NCBI GenBank assembly: GCA_902167985.1
Contig: CABHNZ010000012.1
Coordinates: 1-64,000 of the forward strand
Reading direction: 5' to 3'
DNA: 64,000 nt
Origin: Shinella sp. UYSO24
GTDB taxonomy: Bacteria; Pseudomonadota; Alphaproteobacteria; Rhizobiales; Rhizobiaceae
Shown here: piece by piece, positions 56,226-64,000 of the stretch
How positions within the stretch are numbered: position 1 is the stretch's first letter
How the letters are laid out: each line of letters opens with the position of its first letter
Notes under the pieces: model-generated
Seen by the model: the letters and a program-made list of their open reading frames with translations, nothing else
Database searches by the model: none
Told to the model about the DNA's origin: nothing
Made by a program: the position numbers and the translations under genes

Positions 56226-56812
56226 TGGATGATCGCTCTGCTCTCAAGGCAAAGCTCAGGAGCGAGCGGCTTGCCGCTCGCGATGGGCTTTCGTCAGATG
56301 CGCGGATCGAGAAGAACATTGCTCTCGTCTCGCATGGCGATGGCGCAATCGATGTGACGCCGGGGCTTGTCGTCTCCGGCTTTCTGCCGATCCGCTCCGA
56401 GGCCGATATCCGTCCGCTGATGAGCATGCTCGAAGAGCGCGGTGCGCGGATCTGCGTACCCGTCGTTCTCGACCGCGAGACCATCGTGTTTCGCGCCTTC
56501 GATCCTGAGGCGGAACTGGTAAAGGGGTCGTTCGGCACGGTGGGACCGGGGCCGGATGCGGCCGAACTCGACCCCGAAATCATGCTCGTGCCGCTTGCCG
56601 CATTCGATGCCAGAGGGCACCGGATCGGCTATGGCGGGGGCTATTATGACCGCGCAATCGAGCGTTTGCGGCAAAAAGGCGTCAATCCGAGGCTGATCGG
56701 CATTGCATTCGACTGCCAGGAAGTGGCATCAGTGCCGGAAGAACCTCACGACATGCAGCTCGATGCGGTGCTGACGGAGAGCGGATACCGCCCGTTTACG
56801 CCCGCCGCCTGA
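56225..56812 (+). CDS. fau: 5-formyltetrahydrofolate cyclo-ligase
   Basis: Converts 5-formyl-THF with ATP to 5,10-methenyl-THF, returning the storage form to the folate pool. The 195-residue frame is intact: LKAKLRSERLAARDGLSSDA, VVSGFLPIRSEADIRPLM, a central IMLVPLAAFDARGHRIGYGG motif with GGYYDRAIERLR, and a C-terminal IAFDCQEVASVPEEPHDMQL. ATG 56225 overlaps the CNNM stop as TGATG. This gene classically follows 6S RNA; here it is 5.5 kb away, with other genes between. Confidence 0.94.
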   Translation: MDDRSALKAKLRSERLAARDGLSSDARIEKNIALVSHGDGAIDVTPGLVVSGFLPIRSEADIRPLMSMLEERGARICVPVVLDRETIVFRAFDPEAELVKGSFGTVGPGPDAAELDPEIMLVPLAAFDARGHRIGYGGGYYDRAIERLRQKGVNPRLIGIAFDCQEVASVPEEPHDMQLDAVLTESGYRPFTPAA

Positions 56813-56844
56813 TGGCGAAAGCTGCCGCACTGGATTGGACTTGA

Positions 56845-57669
56845 ATGCGTCTTTTGTTTCTGGGTGACATGGTCGGCAAGACCGGACGGACCGCCGTCTG
56901 GGACAAGCTGCCCGGTCTCGTCTCCGACCTGAAGCTCGATTTCGTCATCGTCAATGGCGAGAATGCCGCCGGCGGCTTCGGCATTACTGAGGATATCTTT
57001 CTCGAGACGGTCAATGCCGGTGCCGATGTGGTGACGACCGGCAACCATGTCTGGGACCAGAAAGACGCGATCGGCTTTGCGGGCCGTCACGACCAGTTTT
57101 TGCGCCCGGCCAATTATCCCGCCGGCACGCCGGGCAAGGGCTCGGGCCTCTACTATGCCCGCAATGGTGCGCGTGTTCTCGTCGCCAACATCATGGGGCG
57201 GGTGTTCATGCATCCGGAACTCGATGATCCCTTCAAGAGCGCCGAAGTCATTCTCGATGCCGCGCCGCTGAAGGAACAGGCCGACGCGATCATCTTCGAT
57301 TTCCATGCGGAAGCGACCAGCGAGAAGCAGTGCTTTGGCCATTTCGTCGATGGCCGCGCCTCCTTCGTCGTCGGCACCCATACGCATGTGCCGACCGCCG
57401 ATTGCCAGATCCTCAATGGCGGCACCGCCTATATGTCGGATGCCGGCATGTGCGGCGACTACGATAGTTCGCTCGGCATGGACAAGGAAGAGCCGCTCAA
57501 CCGCTTCATCTCGAAAATGCCGAAGGGCCGTTTCGAAGTGGCCTCCGGCCCGGCGACGATCTGCGGCGTCGGCGTGGAGATTTCCGATGCGACGGGGCTT
57601 GCGGAAAAGATCGAGCCGCTGCGCATCGGGCCGCGGCTTGCCGAGACCATTCCGAGCTTCTGGCGGTAA
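56845..57669 (+). CDS. ymdB: TIGR00282-family metallophosphoesterase (YmdB-like)
   Basis: Calcineurin-like phosphoesterase of the TIGR00282/YmdB group; the Bacillus member hydrolyses cyclic nucleotides such as 2',3'-cAMP. The 274-residue frame is intact with MRLLFLGDMVGKTGR, VNGENAAGGFGI, VVTTGNHVWDQKD, IIFDFHAEATSEK, VVGTHTHVPTADCQIL and YMSDAGMCG, all typical metal or fold motifs. It is 32 bases after the cyclo-ligase gene, an arrangement common in Alphaproteobacteria. The cellular target here is unknown. Confidence 0.92.
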   Translation: MRLLFLGDMVGKTGRTAVWDKLPGLVSDLKLDFVIVNGENAAGGFGITEDIFLETVNAGADVVTTGNHVWDQKDAIGFAGRHDQFLRPANYPAGTPGKGSGLYYARNGARVLVANIMGRVFMHPELDDPFKSAEVILDAAPLKEQADAIIFDFHAEATSEKQCFGHFVDGRASFVVGTHTHVPTADCQILNGGTAYMSDAGMCGDYDSSLGMDKEEPLNRFISKMPKGRFEVASGPATICGVGVEISDATGLAEKIEPLRIGPRLAETIPSFWR

Positions 57670-57673
57670 TTTC

Positions 57674-58081
57674 ATGCGGTGGAGCCCGGCTGTCTTTGCC
57701 ACCTTTGCCGTGCTTGTCACCCTTGGTGGCGGTGCGGCGCTGGCGGCCGGGGCGGGAGACGGTCAAGGTGCCGCAAAGGCCAAGCCGCAGGATGCCGCCG
57801 ACCCGCATGACTGGAGCGCGCAGAAGTGTTCGTTCTATGGGAAGGCATGGCGCGACCTGCTTACGCATGTCGGTCGTGAGGGGATCAGTGCGGATTTCAT
57901 CGCCCGAAACGAGGCTTTCATACGCTCCGATTGCACCGACCGGAGCGATATCTGCCCTGCGACCCGGCAAGAGGGCGAACTCGTCAACAAGCTCACCATG
58001 GCGACGATGAATTTCGGCACGGCCAGCACTTTCGTGCCCTTCGTGTGCAAGGGCACGACCGGGCCGCTGAAGCTGCAATGA
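57674..58081 (+). CDS. Small exported protein, function unknown
   Basis: A 135-residue protein with a signal peptide (VFATFAVLVTLGGGAALAAG), a short Gly/Ala/Lys linker and a compact cysteine-containing domain (SAQKCSFYGKAWRDLLTHVG, FIRSDCTDRSDICPATRQEG, FVPFVCKG) with four cysteines that may pair in the periplasm. I do not recognise the family. It starts four bases after the YmdB-like stop, so it is co-transcribed with that gene. Confidence 0.75.
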   Translation: MRWSPAVFATFAVLVTLGGGAALAAGAGDGQGAAKAKPQDAADPHDWSAQKCSFYGKAWRDLLTHVGREGISADFIARNEAFIRSDCTDRSDICPATRQEGELVNKLTMATMNFGTASTFVPFVCKGTTGPLKLQ

Positions 58082-58209
58082 CACGATTGTGAGACACCCG
58101 TCAAAATTGCGGCTGGACCGCGATTTTGCATTGCCGCATCCTTTCCCCCAGGAATTGCATAGAGACTTGCCTGTCGACTTCGACGTGAATGCCTTCGCGG
58201 GGATGTGGC

Positions 58210-59064
58210 ATGATGCTTCGCACACTTGTCTTCGGTCTTTCCGGCCTTTTGCTGTCGGCTCTTGCTGTGTCTGCCCAGGATGGCCCGCAGCCGAGCCAGT
58301 GCCAGGCGATCGCGCAGGCGCTGCCGGGTGCGACCTATGCCGCCTATAAGCCTTCAACCGATGCGCCCGTCCGGCTTGCACAGAATAAGACGGTGATGCC
58401 GCTTTCCGAGCGGGAAGAGGTGGATATCACCTTCATCGGCCATTCCACCTATTTCATCGAGACGCCGGAAGGGATCGGCATCGCGACCGATTTCAGCGGG
58501 GTCTATGAACCGCCGCGCGTGCCGGATGTCGCAACGATGAACAAGGCGCATTCGACCCATTACACGCTGACGCCCAACCCGGCGATCAAACATGTCCTGC
58601 ACGGCTGGAGCGATGTACCGGGCAAGAAGGCCGAGCATCATCTCGTCGTCGGTGACGTCTATATCCGCAATGTCGTCTCCGATATCCGCGACTGGGGTGG
58701 CGGCATCGAGCAGAACGGCAATTCGATCTTCATCTTCGAAGTGGCGGGGCTCTGCATCGGCCATCTCGGGCATCTGCATTTCGAACTGAACGAGCAGCAA
58801 TATACCGAGATCGGCAGGCTCGACATATTGATGGTGCCTGTCGATGGCGGGCTCACCATGGGCGCCGATAGCATGAGCCGGGTGGTGCAGCGGCTGCGCT
58901 CGTCGCTGATCCTGCCAATGCACCGCTATGGCCCGCCGCTCGACCGTTTTCTCGCGATGTTCGACGGCAAGTTTAATATCGCCTATGCCAAGGAGCGGAC
59001 GATCAAGGTCTCGATGCGCTCTCTGCCGAAGAAGCCGACCATCCTGATCCCGCAGGGGCTTTGA
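58210..59064 (+). CDS. Exported MBL-fold metallohydrolase (UlaG-like)
   Basis: Metallo-beta-lactamase-fold protein of the UlaG/YtnP-like group, 284 residues. A signal peptide (MMLRTLVFGLSGLLLSALAV, cleavage near SAQ) is followed by VDITFIGHSTYFIETPEGIG, the fold's first strand pair. There is a sparse metal site: the usual HxHxDH is replaced by HSTHYT. Later stretches are GLCIGHLGHLHFEL, LMVPVDGGLTMG and LILPMHRYG. The unusual histidine pattern means catalysis is uncertain. ATG 58210 follows GGGG; 58213 is also possible. Confidence 0.82.
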   Translation: MMLRTLVFGLSGLLLSALAVSAQDGPQPSQCQAIAQALPGATYAAYKPSTDAPVRLAQNKTVMPLSEREEVDITFIGHSTYFIETPEGIGIATDFSGVYEPPRVPDVATMNKAHSTHYTLTPNPAIKHVLHGWSDVPGKKAEHHLVVGDVYIRNVVSDIRDWGGGIEQNGNSIFIFEVAGLCIGHLGHLHFELNEQQYTEIGRLDILMVPVDGGLTMGADSMSRVVQRLRSSLILPMHRYGPPLDRFLAMFDGKFNIAYAKERTIKVSMRSLPKKPTILIPQGL

Positions 59065-59106
59065 CGCCGGCTCCATGGCTGTCGCATGGATGCCACCCAC
59101 ATGAGC

Positions 59107-59137
59107 CGTCATGCTCGGGCCTGTCCCGAGGATGACG
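59107..59137. repeat. Collapsed RIME-like palindrome (single hairpin)
   Basis: CGTCAT-g-CTCGGG, five bases, then CCCGAG-g-ATGACG: a 31-bp palindrome whose outer ends match both ends of the full elements at 2550 and 33673. It looks as though the central part has been lost and the outer arms joined. Confidence 0.7.
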
Positions 59138-59177
59138 TCGGAATGGGTGGGGAACAAGTGCGGGAACGCTTGGGAAG

Positions 59178-59689
59178 TCAATGCACCGCTGAAAACTGCA
59201 GGTGCTGCTTGACGCCGACTTCCGGCATCTTGCCATCGGAGAAATTCGCCTTGGCGACTTCCCAGCCGAACTTGAAGGACGAATCCGTCGATGCCCAGAT
59301 CTCGGCATCCTCGACGGTGAAGGAGAGCATGGTGAGCAACGGATCATCCTTGCCGTGCTCATACCAGGCGGCGGTGACGGCGCTCCAGTATTCCTCGACC
59401 TTCTGGCGGTCGTTGTTGACGCTCAGCATGCCCGAGAGGCAGGCATGGTAATCGTGGTTCTTGCCGGTGACGCAGAAATGCGCCGGGCTGCCGGCGCGAT
59501 CGCGCGTACGAGATCGGTATCGGCCTTGGTGAAGAACCAGATGGTGCGGGTGTCGATATCGACATTCGGCGCCATCGGCTGGAAATGCCGGTGCGATCCC
59601 TCAAGGCCCAGCATGCCGGCGTGGATGGCGTGGATCTCGTCCCAGAGCTGGCGTTCGGGGGCGTTGCGGGCTTCGGTGAGGCTGGCCAT
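59178..59689 (-). CDS. Pyridoxamine 5'-phosphate oxidase-like general stress protein (frameshifted)
   Basis: Split-barrel protein related to the PNPOx-like general stress protein 26 family, which binds FMN or F420-type cofactors. The N-terminal part shows HRHFQPMAPNVDIDTRTIWF and FTKADTDLVRAI; the C-terminal part shows RQKVEEYWSAVTAAWYEHGK, MLSFTVEDAEIWASTDSSF and WEVAKANFSDGK, typical of this group. The frame breaks near 59488; joined length is about 170. ATG 59689 follows AAGGAGAAG. Convergent with the MBL-fold gene. The cofactor and role are not determined by sequence. Confidence 0.83.
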
Positions 59690-59885
59690 CGTCTTCTCCT
59701 TGTCGTTCTTCCGTTGAGGATTGTTTTGCTATCCGGATGGTCAAACGGGCAGGGGCCGGGCTTTGTTCCTGGCTCGAAGCATCAAAGGCTGCGGCATTTG
59801 TGTCGGTGGCTTTGATGCTTGAATGCAGGCTTCATCCCCACTATAAGGCGCCCATTCCAATACAAGCTACATCGTCAGGGGTGCC

Positions 59886-60631
59886 ATGGCTGGCCATTCA
59901 CAGTTCAAAAACATCATGCACCGGAAGGGCAAGCAGGACGGTATCCGTTCCAAGCTGTTCTCCAAGCTCGCGCGTGAAATCACCGTCGCGGCCAAGACGG
60001 GCCTGCCTGACCCGACGATGAATGCCGCGCTTCGCCTTGCCGTGCAGAACGCCAAGCGCAGTCGATGCCCAAGGACAATATCGACCGCGCGATCAAGAAG
60101 GCCTCCGGCGCCGATGCCGAGACCTATGACAGCGTTCGCTATGAAGGCTACGGTCCGGGCGGCACGGCGGTCATCGTCGAGGCGCTGACCGACAACCGCA
60201 ACCGTACCGCATCGAATGTCCGCTCGATCTTTTCGAAGGCCGGCGGCGCGCTCGGCGAAACCGGTTCCGTCTCCTTCTCCTTCGATCACGTCGGCGAAAT
60301 CACCTACAAGGCATCGGTCGGCGATGCGGACAAGGTGATGGAAGCGGCAATCGAAGCCGGTGCCGAAGACGTGGCGTCGGATGAAGACGGTCACACGATC
60401 TATTGCGGCTTCGAAGACATGAACGAAGTCTCCAAGGCGCTCGAAGCCGTGCTCGGCGAAGCAGAGACCGTCAAGGCGATCTGGAAGCCGCAGAACACGA
60501 TCGAAGTCGACGAGGAAAAGGCGCAGTCGCTGATGAAGCTCATCGACAACCTCGAAGACGATGACGACGTGCAGAACGTCTATTCGAATTTCGAAGTATC
60601 CGACGAAGTCCTGGCCAAGCTCTCGGCCTGA
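59886..60631 (+). CDS. yebC: YebC/PmpR-family protein (frameshifted)
   Basis: Conserved YebC-family protein, known as a DNA-binding regulator in some bacteria and recently linked to translation of proline stretches. The N-terminus is [19 protein letters not shown] with [18 protein letters not shown]; after the break near 60060 the body is [39 protein letters not shown] and [20 protein letters not shown]. Adding one G (AAGGCGCAGTCG) gives the family's [11 protein letters not shown]. Joined length about 248, the family norm. A strong terminator follows. YebC is often near ruvC, as here (2.3 kb). Confidence 0.95.
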
Positions 60632-60660
60632 ATTTTCGACGCATTCGACATTTGCAAAAG

Positions 60661-60694
60661 AAAAGGCACCGTAGCGATACGGTGCCTTTTCTTT
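60661..60694. terminator. Bidirectional intrinsic terminator between yebC and the LLM gene
   Basis: Stem AAAAGGCACCGTA / TACGGTGCCTTTT with a 4-base loop, then CTTTTT on the right and T-rich sequence on the leftward strand. It separates convergent genes. Confidence 0.9.
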
Positions 60695-60713
60695 TTGAGA
60701 ATGACGGCTTGGC

Positions 60714-61721
60714 CTATGCGGCCAGCTTCTGCTTCTCCATCAGCGACAGCGCGCCAAAAATCTCGACGGAGTGGAGGCGCTTCTCGATGTCGTGGATCGG
60801 CATGGAGACGATGAGTTCGTCGGCGCCGGTCTCGGCCAGGAAGTTGCCGAGCTTGTCTTCCAGCGTCTTCGGCGAGCCGACGGCGGCATATTGCAGCGTG
60901 TGCTCGACATTCATCCGCTCCATCGGCGTCCAGAAACCTTCCATCGTGTCGAGCGGTTTCGGGAAGCGGGTGCGGACATTCTTGCGCAGGTTGACGAATT
61001 GCTGCTGCGAGGAGGTGAAGAGGCGGGCCGCTTCCTCATCCGTGTCTGCGCCGACACCCATGACGCCGACCATGACATAGGGCTCCTTCAGGTCGTCGGA
61101 AGGCTGGAAGCGGTCGCGGTAGATGGCGATCGCATCCATCAGCATATCGGGAGCGAAATGCGAGGCGAAGGCATAGGGAAGTCCAAGAGCTGCCGCCAGA
61201 TGGGCGCTATAAAGCGAGGAACCGAGAAGCCAGATCGGCACATTCGCCTCGGTGCCGGGAACGGCAAGGATCGCCTGGTTCTCGATCGGCGTACCGAGGA
61301 GATGCTTCAGTTCCATGATGTCCTGCGGGAAGTTTTCCGCGCCGGCATCCATGTTGCGGCGAAGCGCCTGGGCGGTGCGCATATCCGTGCCCGGGGCGCG
61401 GCCGAGGCCGAGATCGACGCGACCGGGCAGGAGCGCTTCCAGCGTTCCGAACTGTTCGGCAATCACCAGCGGCGAATGGTTGGGCAGCATGATGCCGCCG
61501 GAGCCGACGCGGATCGTCTTGGTGGCGGCGCCGACATGGGCGATCACCAGAGCGGTTGCTGCGCTGGCAATGCCCGGCATGCCGTGATGTTCAGCCAGCC
61601 AGACGCGGCGAAAGCCTTGCTCTTCAGCCTTGACTGCCAGCCGGCGCGATTGATCGAGCGCCTCGCGGACCGAATAGCCTTCGCCGATCGGCGACAGATC
61701 GAGAATGGAAAAGGGGATCAT
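60714..61721 (-). CDS. LLM class flavin-dependent oxidoreductase (MsnO8 family)
   Basis: Luciferase-like monooxygenase-fold enzyme, 335 residues, that uses FMNH2. The TIM-barrel signatures are clear: [76 protein letters not shown] and [20 protein letters not shown]. The start ATG 61721 (MIPFSILDL) has only a weak site; a TTG 15 bases earlier is in frame. Substrate unknown. It is a single gene ending at a bidirectional terminator. Confidence 0.9.
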   Translation of the reverse strand: MIPFSILDLSPIGEGYSVREALDQSRRLAVKAEEQGFRRVWLAEHHGMPGIASAATALVIAHVGAATKTIRVGSGGIMLPNHSPLVIAEQFGTLEALLPGRVDLGLGRAPGTDMRTAQALRRNMDAGAENFPQDIMELKHLLGTPIENQAILAVPGTEANVPIWLLGSSLYSAHLAAALGLPYAFASHFAPDMLMDAIAIYRDRFQPSDDLKEPYVMVGVMGVGADTDEEAARLFTSSQQQFVNLRKNVRTRFPKPLDTMEGFWTPMERMNVEHTLQYAAVGSPKTLEDKLGNFLAETGADELIVSMPIHDIEKRLHSVEIFGALSLMEKQKLAA

Positions 61722-61854
61722 GGGCGTGCCTGACAATGTTTTGCGACAAAGAGGATAACGAAAGAGGTTCTTCGTTATCTAGGCAGCCATATCCTTCATT
61801 GCGACCCCAGATGACAGGAAACTGGGATCGCTGGAGGCAGGGTATTGTCCCGGC

Positions 61855-62463
61855 TCAGCTTTTGACCAGTCTGAGGAAGGTCTTTTTGCCCGATGTCGGG
61901 TCCTGAGGCTCGGGCGGAGTGATGACCGTGACGTGGGTGAAGCGGTCGGCCGCACGTTCGATATCGTTCAGTCCGCGATCGATGCGGTCGAGCGACAGGA
62001 CGGGCGAGATGGCGGCAAGGCCATCGACGCGCTCGCTCTTTGCCGCGACATCGGCGCGTTCACGCAGATCCGCGGTGGCAGTCGCCTGTTCTTCGGCCGC
62101 CTGCGCCAGCGTATCGACATGACCGGCCAGGGCCTCGACATAGAGACCGGCGGCATCAAGCTCGCGGCCGAGTTCGCCGAGCTTGGCCTCGATCGCCTCG
62201 ATGCGCTCCGGGCTTGCGCCTTCCGCTGCAATCGCACGGATCATTTTGAGCGTTGCATCAAGGGCCTGGCGCGGGCGCTGCTGATCGAGCCTGGCATTGT
62301 GGGCGATGGTTGCCGCATGGCGGGCGGTGGCGGCGATCTGGCGCGTGTTGCGTTCAACCGTCGATGCCTTGCCGAGAAGGGCGGAATTGCGTTCCAAGCG
62401 TGCCGAACGGGCGGCGTCGACATCGGCCAGAACCTCGCGAAGCGCGGTCGTATCGTCCTTCAC
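61855..62463 (-). CDS. Coiled-coil protein downstream of a HAMP-like gene (or C-terminal part of it)
   Basis: A 202-residue, almost wholly helical protein with a long coiled coil (LREVLADVDAARSARLERNS, LGELGRELDAAGLYVEALAG) and a proline-rich end (VITPPEPQDPTSGKK). It resembles the signalling coiled coils of chemoreceptor-type proteins but has no receptor hairpin tip. Its GTG start at 62463 overlaps the stop of the upstream 62460-62681 frame (GTGA). Either these are two coupled genes or one gene with a missing base; given the many frameshifts in this sequence I cannot decide. Confidence 0.6.
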   Translation of the reverse strand: MKDDTTALREVLADVDAARSARLERNSALLGKASTVERNTRQIAATARHAATIAHNARLDQQRPRQALDATLKMIRAIAAEGASPERIEAIEAKLGELGRELDAAGLYVEALAGHVDTLAQAAEEQATATADLRERADVAAKSERVDGLAAISPVLSLDRIDRGLNDIERAADRFTHVTVITPPEPQDPTSGKKTFLRLVKS

Positions 62464-62681
62464 GCGCGGCTCGTGTCGATCACCGCGTCAGCGGCGCGGC
62501 TGACCGCCCCGATGCCGCGGTTGAAGTCTCGGCGCAAACCCTCGAAATGCAGCGGGAAAGGGTTCTCGAATGTGGTCCGGACGTCGCCTGCCGCAAACCG
62601 GCGCAGGCCGCCATCCAACATGTCCACTGTAGCGCGCAGATTGCGCAGCTCGGTTTCATTCCGATCAAAGTCCCGTATCAT
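62460..62681 (-). CDS. HAMP-like soluble protein or N-terminal part of the following gene
   Basis: A 73-residue frame with a HAMP-like pattern: LRATVDMLDGGLRRFAAGDV, then FENPFPLHFEGLRRDFNRGI, which resembles the second HAMP unit of rhizobial methyl-accepting proteins, where 'GD(V/L)' and 'F...FE.LR.DFN' are typical. There is no membrane segment. Its stop TGA overlaps the GTG of the 61855-62463 frame by four bases. A single protein of about 275 residues, HAMP plus coiled coil, is the simplest alternative. Divergent from ruvC. Confidence 0.6.
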   Translation of the reverse strand: MIRDFDRNETELRNLRATVDMLDGGLRRFAAGDVRTTFENPFPLHFEGLRRDFNRGIGAVSRAADAVIDTSRA

Positions 62682-62917
62682 TCGGGCGCCTCCTGTACAT
62701 CCTGTACTTCGCGAGTTCCCTTTCTGATCCAGGAACGCGCCGAGGGAAACATTGTTGCGCGATTCGGGGCGCTTGTGCCGGGAAGTCTTCAGACATGGTT
62801 AACGCTGGCGTGGCAGGAAGGAGATGCTGATCGGTGATTTCGGCTCTATGACGGGACGAACATAACGTGTACAAAGTTCATGGCGGACTTTGCAGCGACA
62901 GGGACAGATTTGACGGC

Positions 62918-63427
62918 ATGACACAGGCTATTCGCATCATCGGCATCGATCCCGGTCTTCGGCGCTGCGGCTGGGGCATTATCGAGACGCTCGGCAACAG
63001 CCTGCGCTTCGTCGCCTCCGGCACCGTCACCTCCGATGGCGATCTCGATCTCGCCTCGCGTCTCTGCCAGCTGCATGACGGTCTGGCCGAGGTCGTGCAT
63101 GCGCATCAGCCGGACGAGGCGGCCGTCGAGCAGACATTCGTCAACAAGGATGCGGTGGCGACGCTGAAGCTCGGGCAGGCGCGCGGCATCGCCATGCTGG
63201 TGCCGGCGCGCGCCGGGCTGCCGGTTGCCGAATATGCGCCCAACGCTGTGAAGAAATCGGTGATCGGCGTCGGCCACGGCGACAAGAAGCAGATCCACAT
63301 GATGCTGAAGATCCTGATGCCGAAGGTGGAATTCAAGGGTAATGACGCGGCCGATGCGCTGGCCATCGCCATCTGCCATGCCCATAATCGCGGCGGAAAC
63401 CGCATGCGGCAGGCGCTGGCCGGCTAG
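62918..63427 (+). CDS. ruvC: Crossover junction endodeoxyribonuclease RuvC
   Basis: Cuts Holliday junctions as a dimer with RuvAB in recombination and repair. The 169-residue frame is intact. Active-site acids lie in [38 protein letters not shown] and [16 protein letters not shown], with [19 protein letters not shown] between. ATG 62918 (MTQAIRIIG) has only a weak site. In most Alphaproteobacteria ruvA follows directly; here a vapBC pair begins 66 bases downstream. Confidence 0.96.
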   Translation: MTQAIRIIGIDPGLRRCGWGIIETLGNSLRFVASGTVTSDGDLDLASRLCQLHDGLAEVVHAHQPDEAAVEQTFVNKDAVATLKLGQARGIAMLVPARAGLPVAEYAPNAVKKSVIGVGHGDKKQIHMMLKILMPKVEFKGNDAADALAIAICHAHNRGGNRMRQALAG

Positions 63428-63445
63428 GCTTCGGGCGGTTTGTTC

Positions 63446-63493
63446 TTGACTTGTTCTCCGTCCGCCGATAGGTAATACCTCAGAGGTATTACC
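63446..63493 (+). promoter_or_regulatory. vapBC promoter with a perfect 23-bp operator palindrome
   Basis: A perfect palindrome fills 63471-63493: arms GGTAATACCTC and GAGGTATTACC around one central A. Its last base touches the ATG of the antitoxin gene. A TTGACT box at 63446-63451 with a 17-base spacer puts the -10 (TAGGTA, 63469-63474) inside the palindrome, so a bound VapB-VapC complex would block the promoter. The leader would be only about 12 bases, with no ribosome site. Confidence 0.75.
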
Positions 63494-63754
63494 ATGCGCG
63501 TCACCCAGAAAGGCCAGGTTACGATCCCCAAGGACGTCCGCGACCGATTGAAGATCGGGCCGGGGTCGGAGGTGGATTTCGTGCTGTCGGACGAGGGGGC
63601 GATGCTGGTGAAGACCGGCGAGGGACACCCGGATTTCGAAAGTTTTACCGACTGGGCGAAAAGCGTCGAGGGCATGTTCGACACCGGCGGCATGACGACC
63701 GACGAATATATGCTGTGGCTGAGGGGCTCCCGCGATGACCTCGACCGTGGTTGA
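63494..63754 (+). CDS. vapB: AbrB/MazE-type antitoxin (VapB-like)
   Basis: Antitoxin of a type II toxin-antitoxin pair, 86 residues. The N-terminal swapped-hairpin DNA-binding fold is clear: MRVTQKGQVTIPKDVRDRLK with IGPGSEVDFVLSDEG. The C-terminal half (FTDWAKSVEGMFDTGGMTTD, EYMLWLRGSR) is the toxin-neutralising tail. The ATG abuts a 23-bp palindrome, consistent with autoregulation. It overlaps the toxin gene by 20 bases, so the two are translationally coupled. Confidence 0.92.
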   Translation: MRVTQKGQVTIPKDVRDRLKIGPGSEVDFVLSDEGAMLVKTGEGHPDFESFTDWAKSVEGMFDTGGMTTDEYMLWLRGSRDDLDRG

Positions 63755-64000
63755 TACGAATGTGCTGATCGACGTTCTCGGCCCGGCTTCAGAGTTTCGC
63801 AGATGGTCGCTATCGGCGCTGGAGCGTTGCCGCGACGAGGGGGAGCTCGTGCTCAACCCGGTGATCTGGTCGGAGCTTTCCGCTTCGCCGCTCAGCGAGA
63901 CGGAGATCAACCTTGCCTTCGGCTGGCTCGGGCTGAAACGGGAGAGCCTGTCCTACGAGATGGCGCATCAGGCGGGGAAGGCGCATTTCGCCTATCGCCG
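63735..64000 (+). CDS. vapC: PIN-domain toxin VapC (partial)
   Basis: Ribonuclease toxin of the VapC family, partner of the upstream antitoxin. The first PIN acid is in TVVDTNVLIDVLGPASEFR and the second in NPVIWSELSASPLSETEI. ATG 63735 lies within the end of vapB. At least 88 residues are in the window; the remaining PIN acids and the stop are beyond its right edge, so it cannot be judged whether the toxin is intact. Confidence 0.88.
   Translation, partial: MTSTVVDTNVLIDVLGPASEFRRWSLSALERCRDEGELVLNPVIWSELSASPLSETEINLAFGWLGLKRESLSYEMAHQAGKAHFAYR

Noticed and set aside
62858-62872. Possible LexA box GAAC-N7-GTAC upstream of ruvC
   Set aside because: Rhizobial SOS boxes are GAAC-N7-GAAC or GTTC-N7-GTTC; one half-site here has a mismatch, and no other evidence supports it. 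Worth testing only with lexA data.

Overview
The window is about 61% GC. Its gene content points to an alphaproteobacterium of the order Hyphomicrobiales, most likely family Rhizobiaceae (Rhizobium/Agrobacterium-like). The pointers are an Omp10-type lipoprotein, homospermidine synthase, GapR (DUF2312), an RcdA/DUF1465 protein, DUF465, DUF1192, DUF1244 and DUF4164 proteins, a tkt-gap-pgk-fba cluster, and RIME-like double palindromes in intergenic DNA. No tRNA, rRNA, insertion sequence, prophage or CRISPR array was seen. This reads as ordinary chromosome.

Layout. 0-9 kb: 5'-nucleotidase-family enzyme (partial), Omp10-like lipoprotein, homospermidine synthase, pabB/pabC with a DUF4440 protein, and M3 oligopeptidase. 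9-14.3 kb: sigma-54-dependent response regulator, DUF882 envelope protein, a degenerate 13-bp tandem repeat, and a secreted esterase. 14.3-24.3 kb: dimethylglycine-dehydrogenase-like and amine oxidase flavoenzymes, gapR, DUF1244, N-formylglutamate amidohydrolase, DUF1036 plus pyruvate kinase, an alpha/beta hydrolase and a TPR protein. 24.3-30 kb: rpmJ, purE-purK, two divergent DUF465 genes, an ArsR repressor with its operator, a ThiE-like protein and a Sel1-repeat protein. 30-37 kb: suhB, a MotA/MotB-like proton-channel pair, and an ABC exporter co-oriented with a PF10091 glycoside hydrolase. 37-41 kb: rpmE, rcdA, DUF1192, an MFS transporter and three small membrane proteins. 41.6-49.5 kb: fba, pgk, a K+/H+ antiporter, gap and tkt, all leftward. 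49.8-64 kb: DUF4164, zapA, 6S RNA, a three-gene two-component cluster, a CNNM/CorC protein, 5-formyl-THF cyclo-ligase, a YmdB-like phosphodiesterase, an MBL-fold protein, yebC, an LLM oxidoreductase, a HAMP-like coiled-coil locus, ruvC and a vapBC toxin-antitoxin pair.

Quality warning. At least 21 genes are interrupted by small frame slips, including gap, pgk and fba. Where the intended codon can be inferred, the slip is a missing base in a run of two to four identical bases (GG to G, CC to C, TTTT to TTT). I read these as uncorrected sequencing deletions rather than pseudogenes, and I give the full gene span with the break noted.

How the genes fit together. Central carbon metabolism dominates (tkt, gap, pgk, fba, pyk). 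Alongside it are folate and one-carbon functions (pabB, pabC, cyclo-ligase, GcvT-family dehydrogenase), purine synthesis (purE, purK), cell-cycle and nucleoid factors (GapR, RcdA, ZapA, RuvC) and ribosomal proteins L31 and L36. No clear new multi-gene system was found. The least explained items are the 13-bp repeat array, the unassigned inverted repeats upstream of fba and tkt, the structured segment after 6S RNA, the terminator-like hairpin in the rpmJ leader, and the vapBC pair after ruvC.
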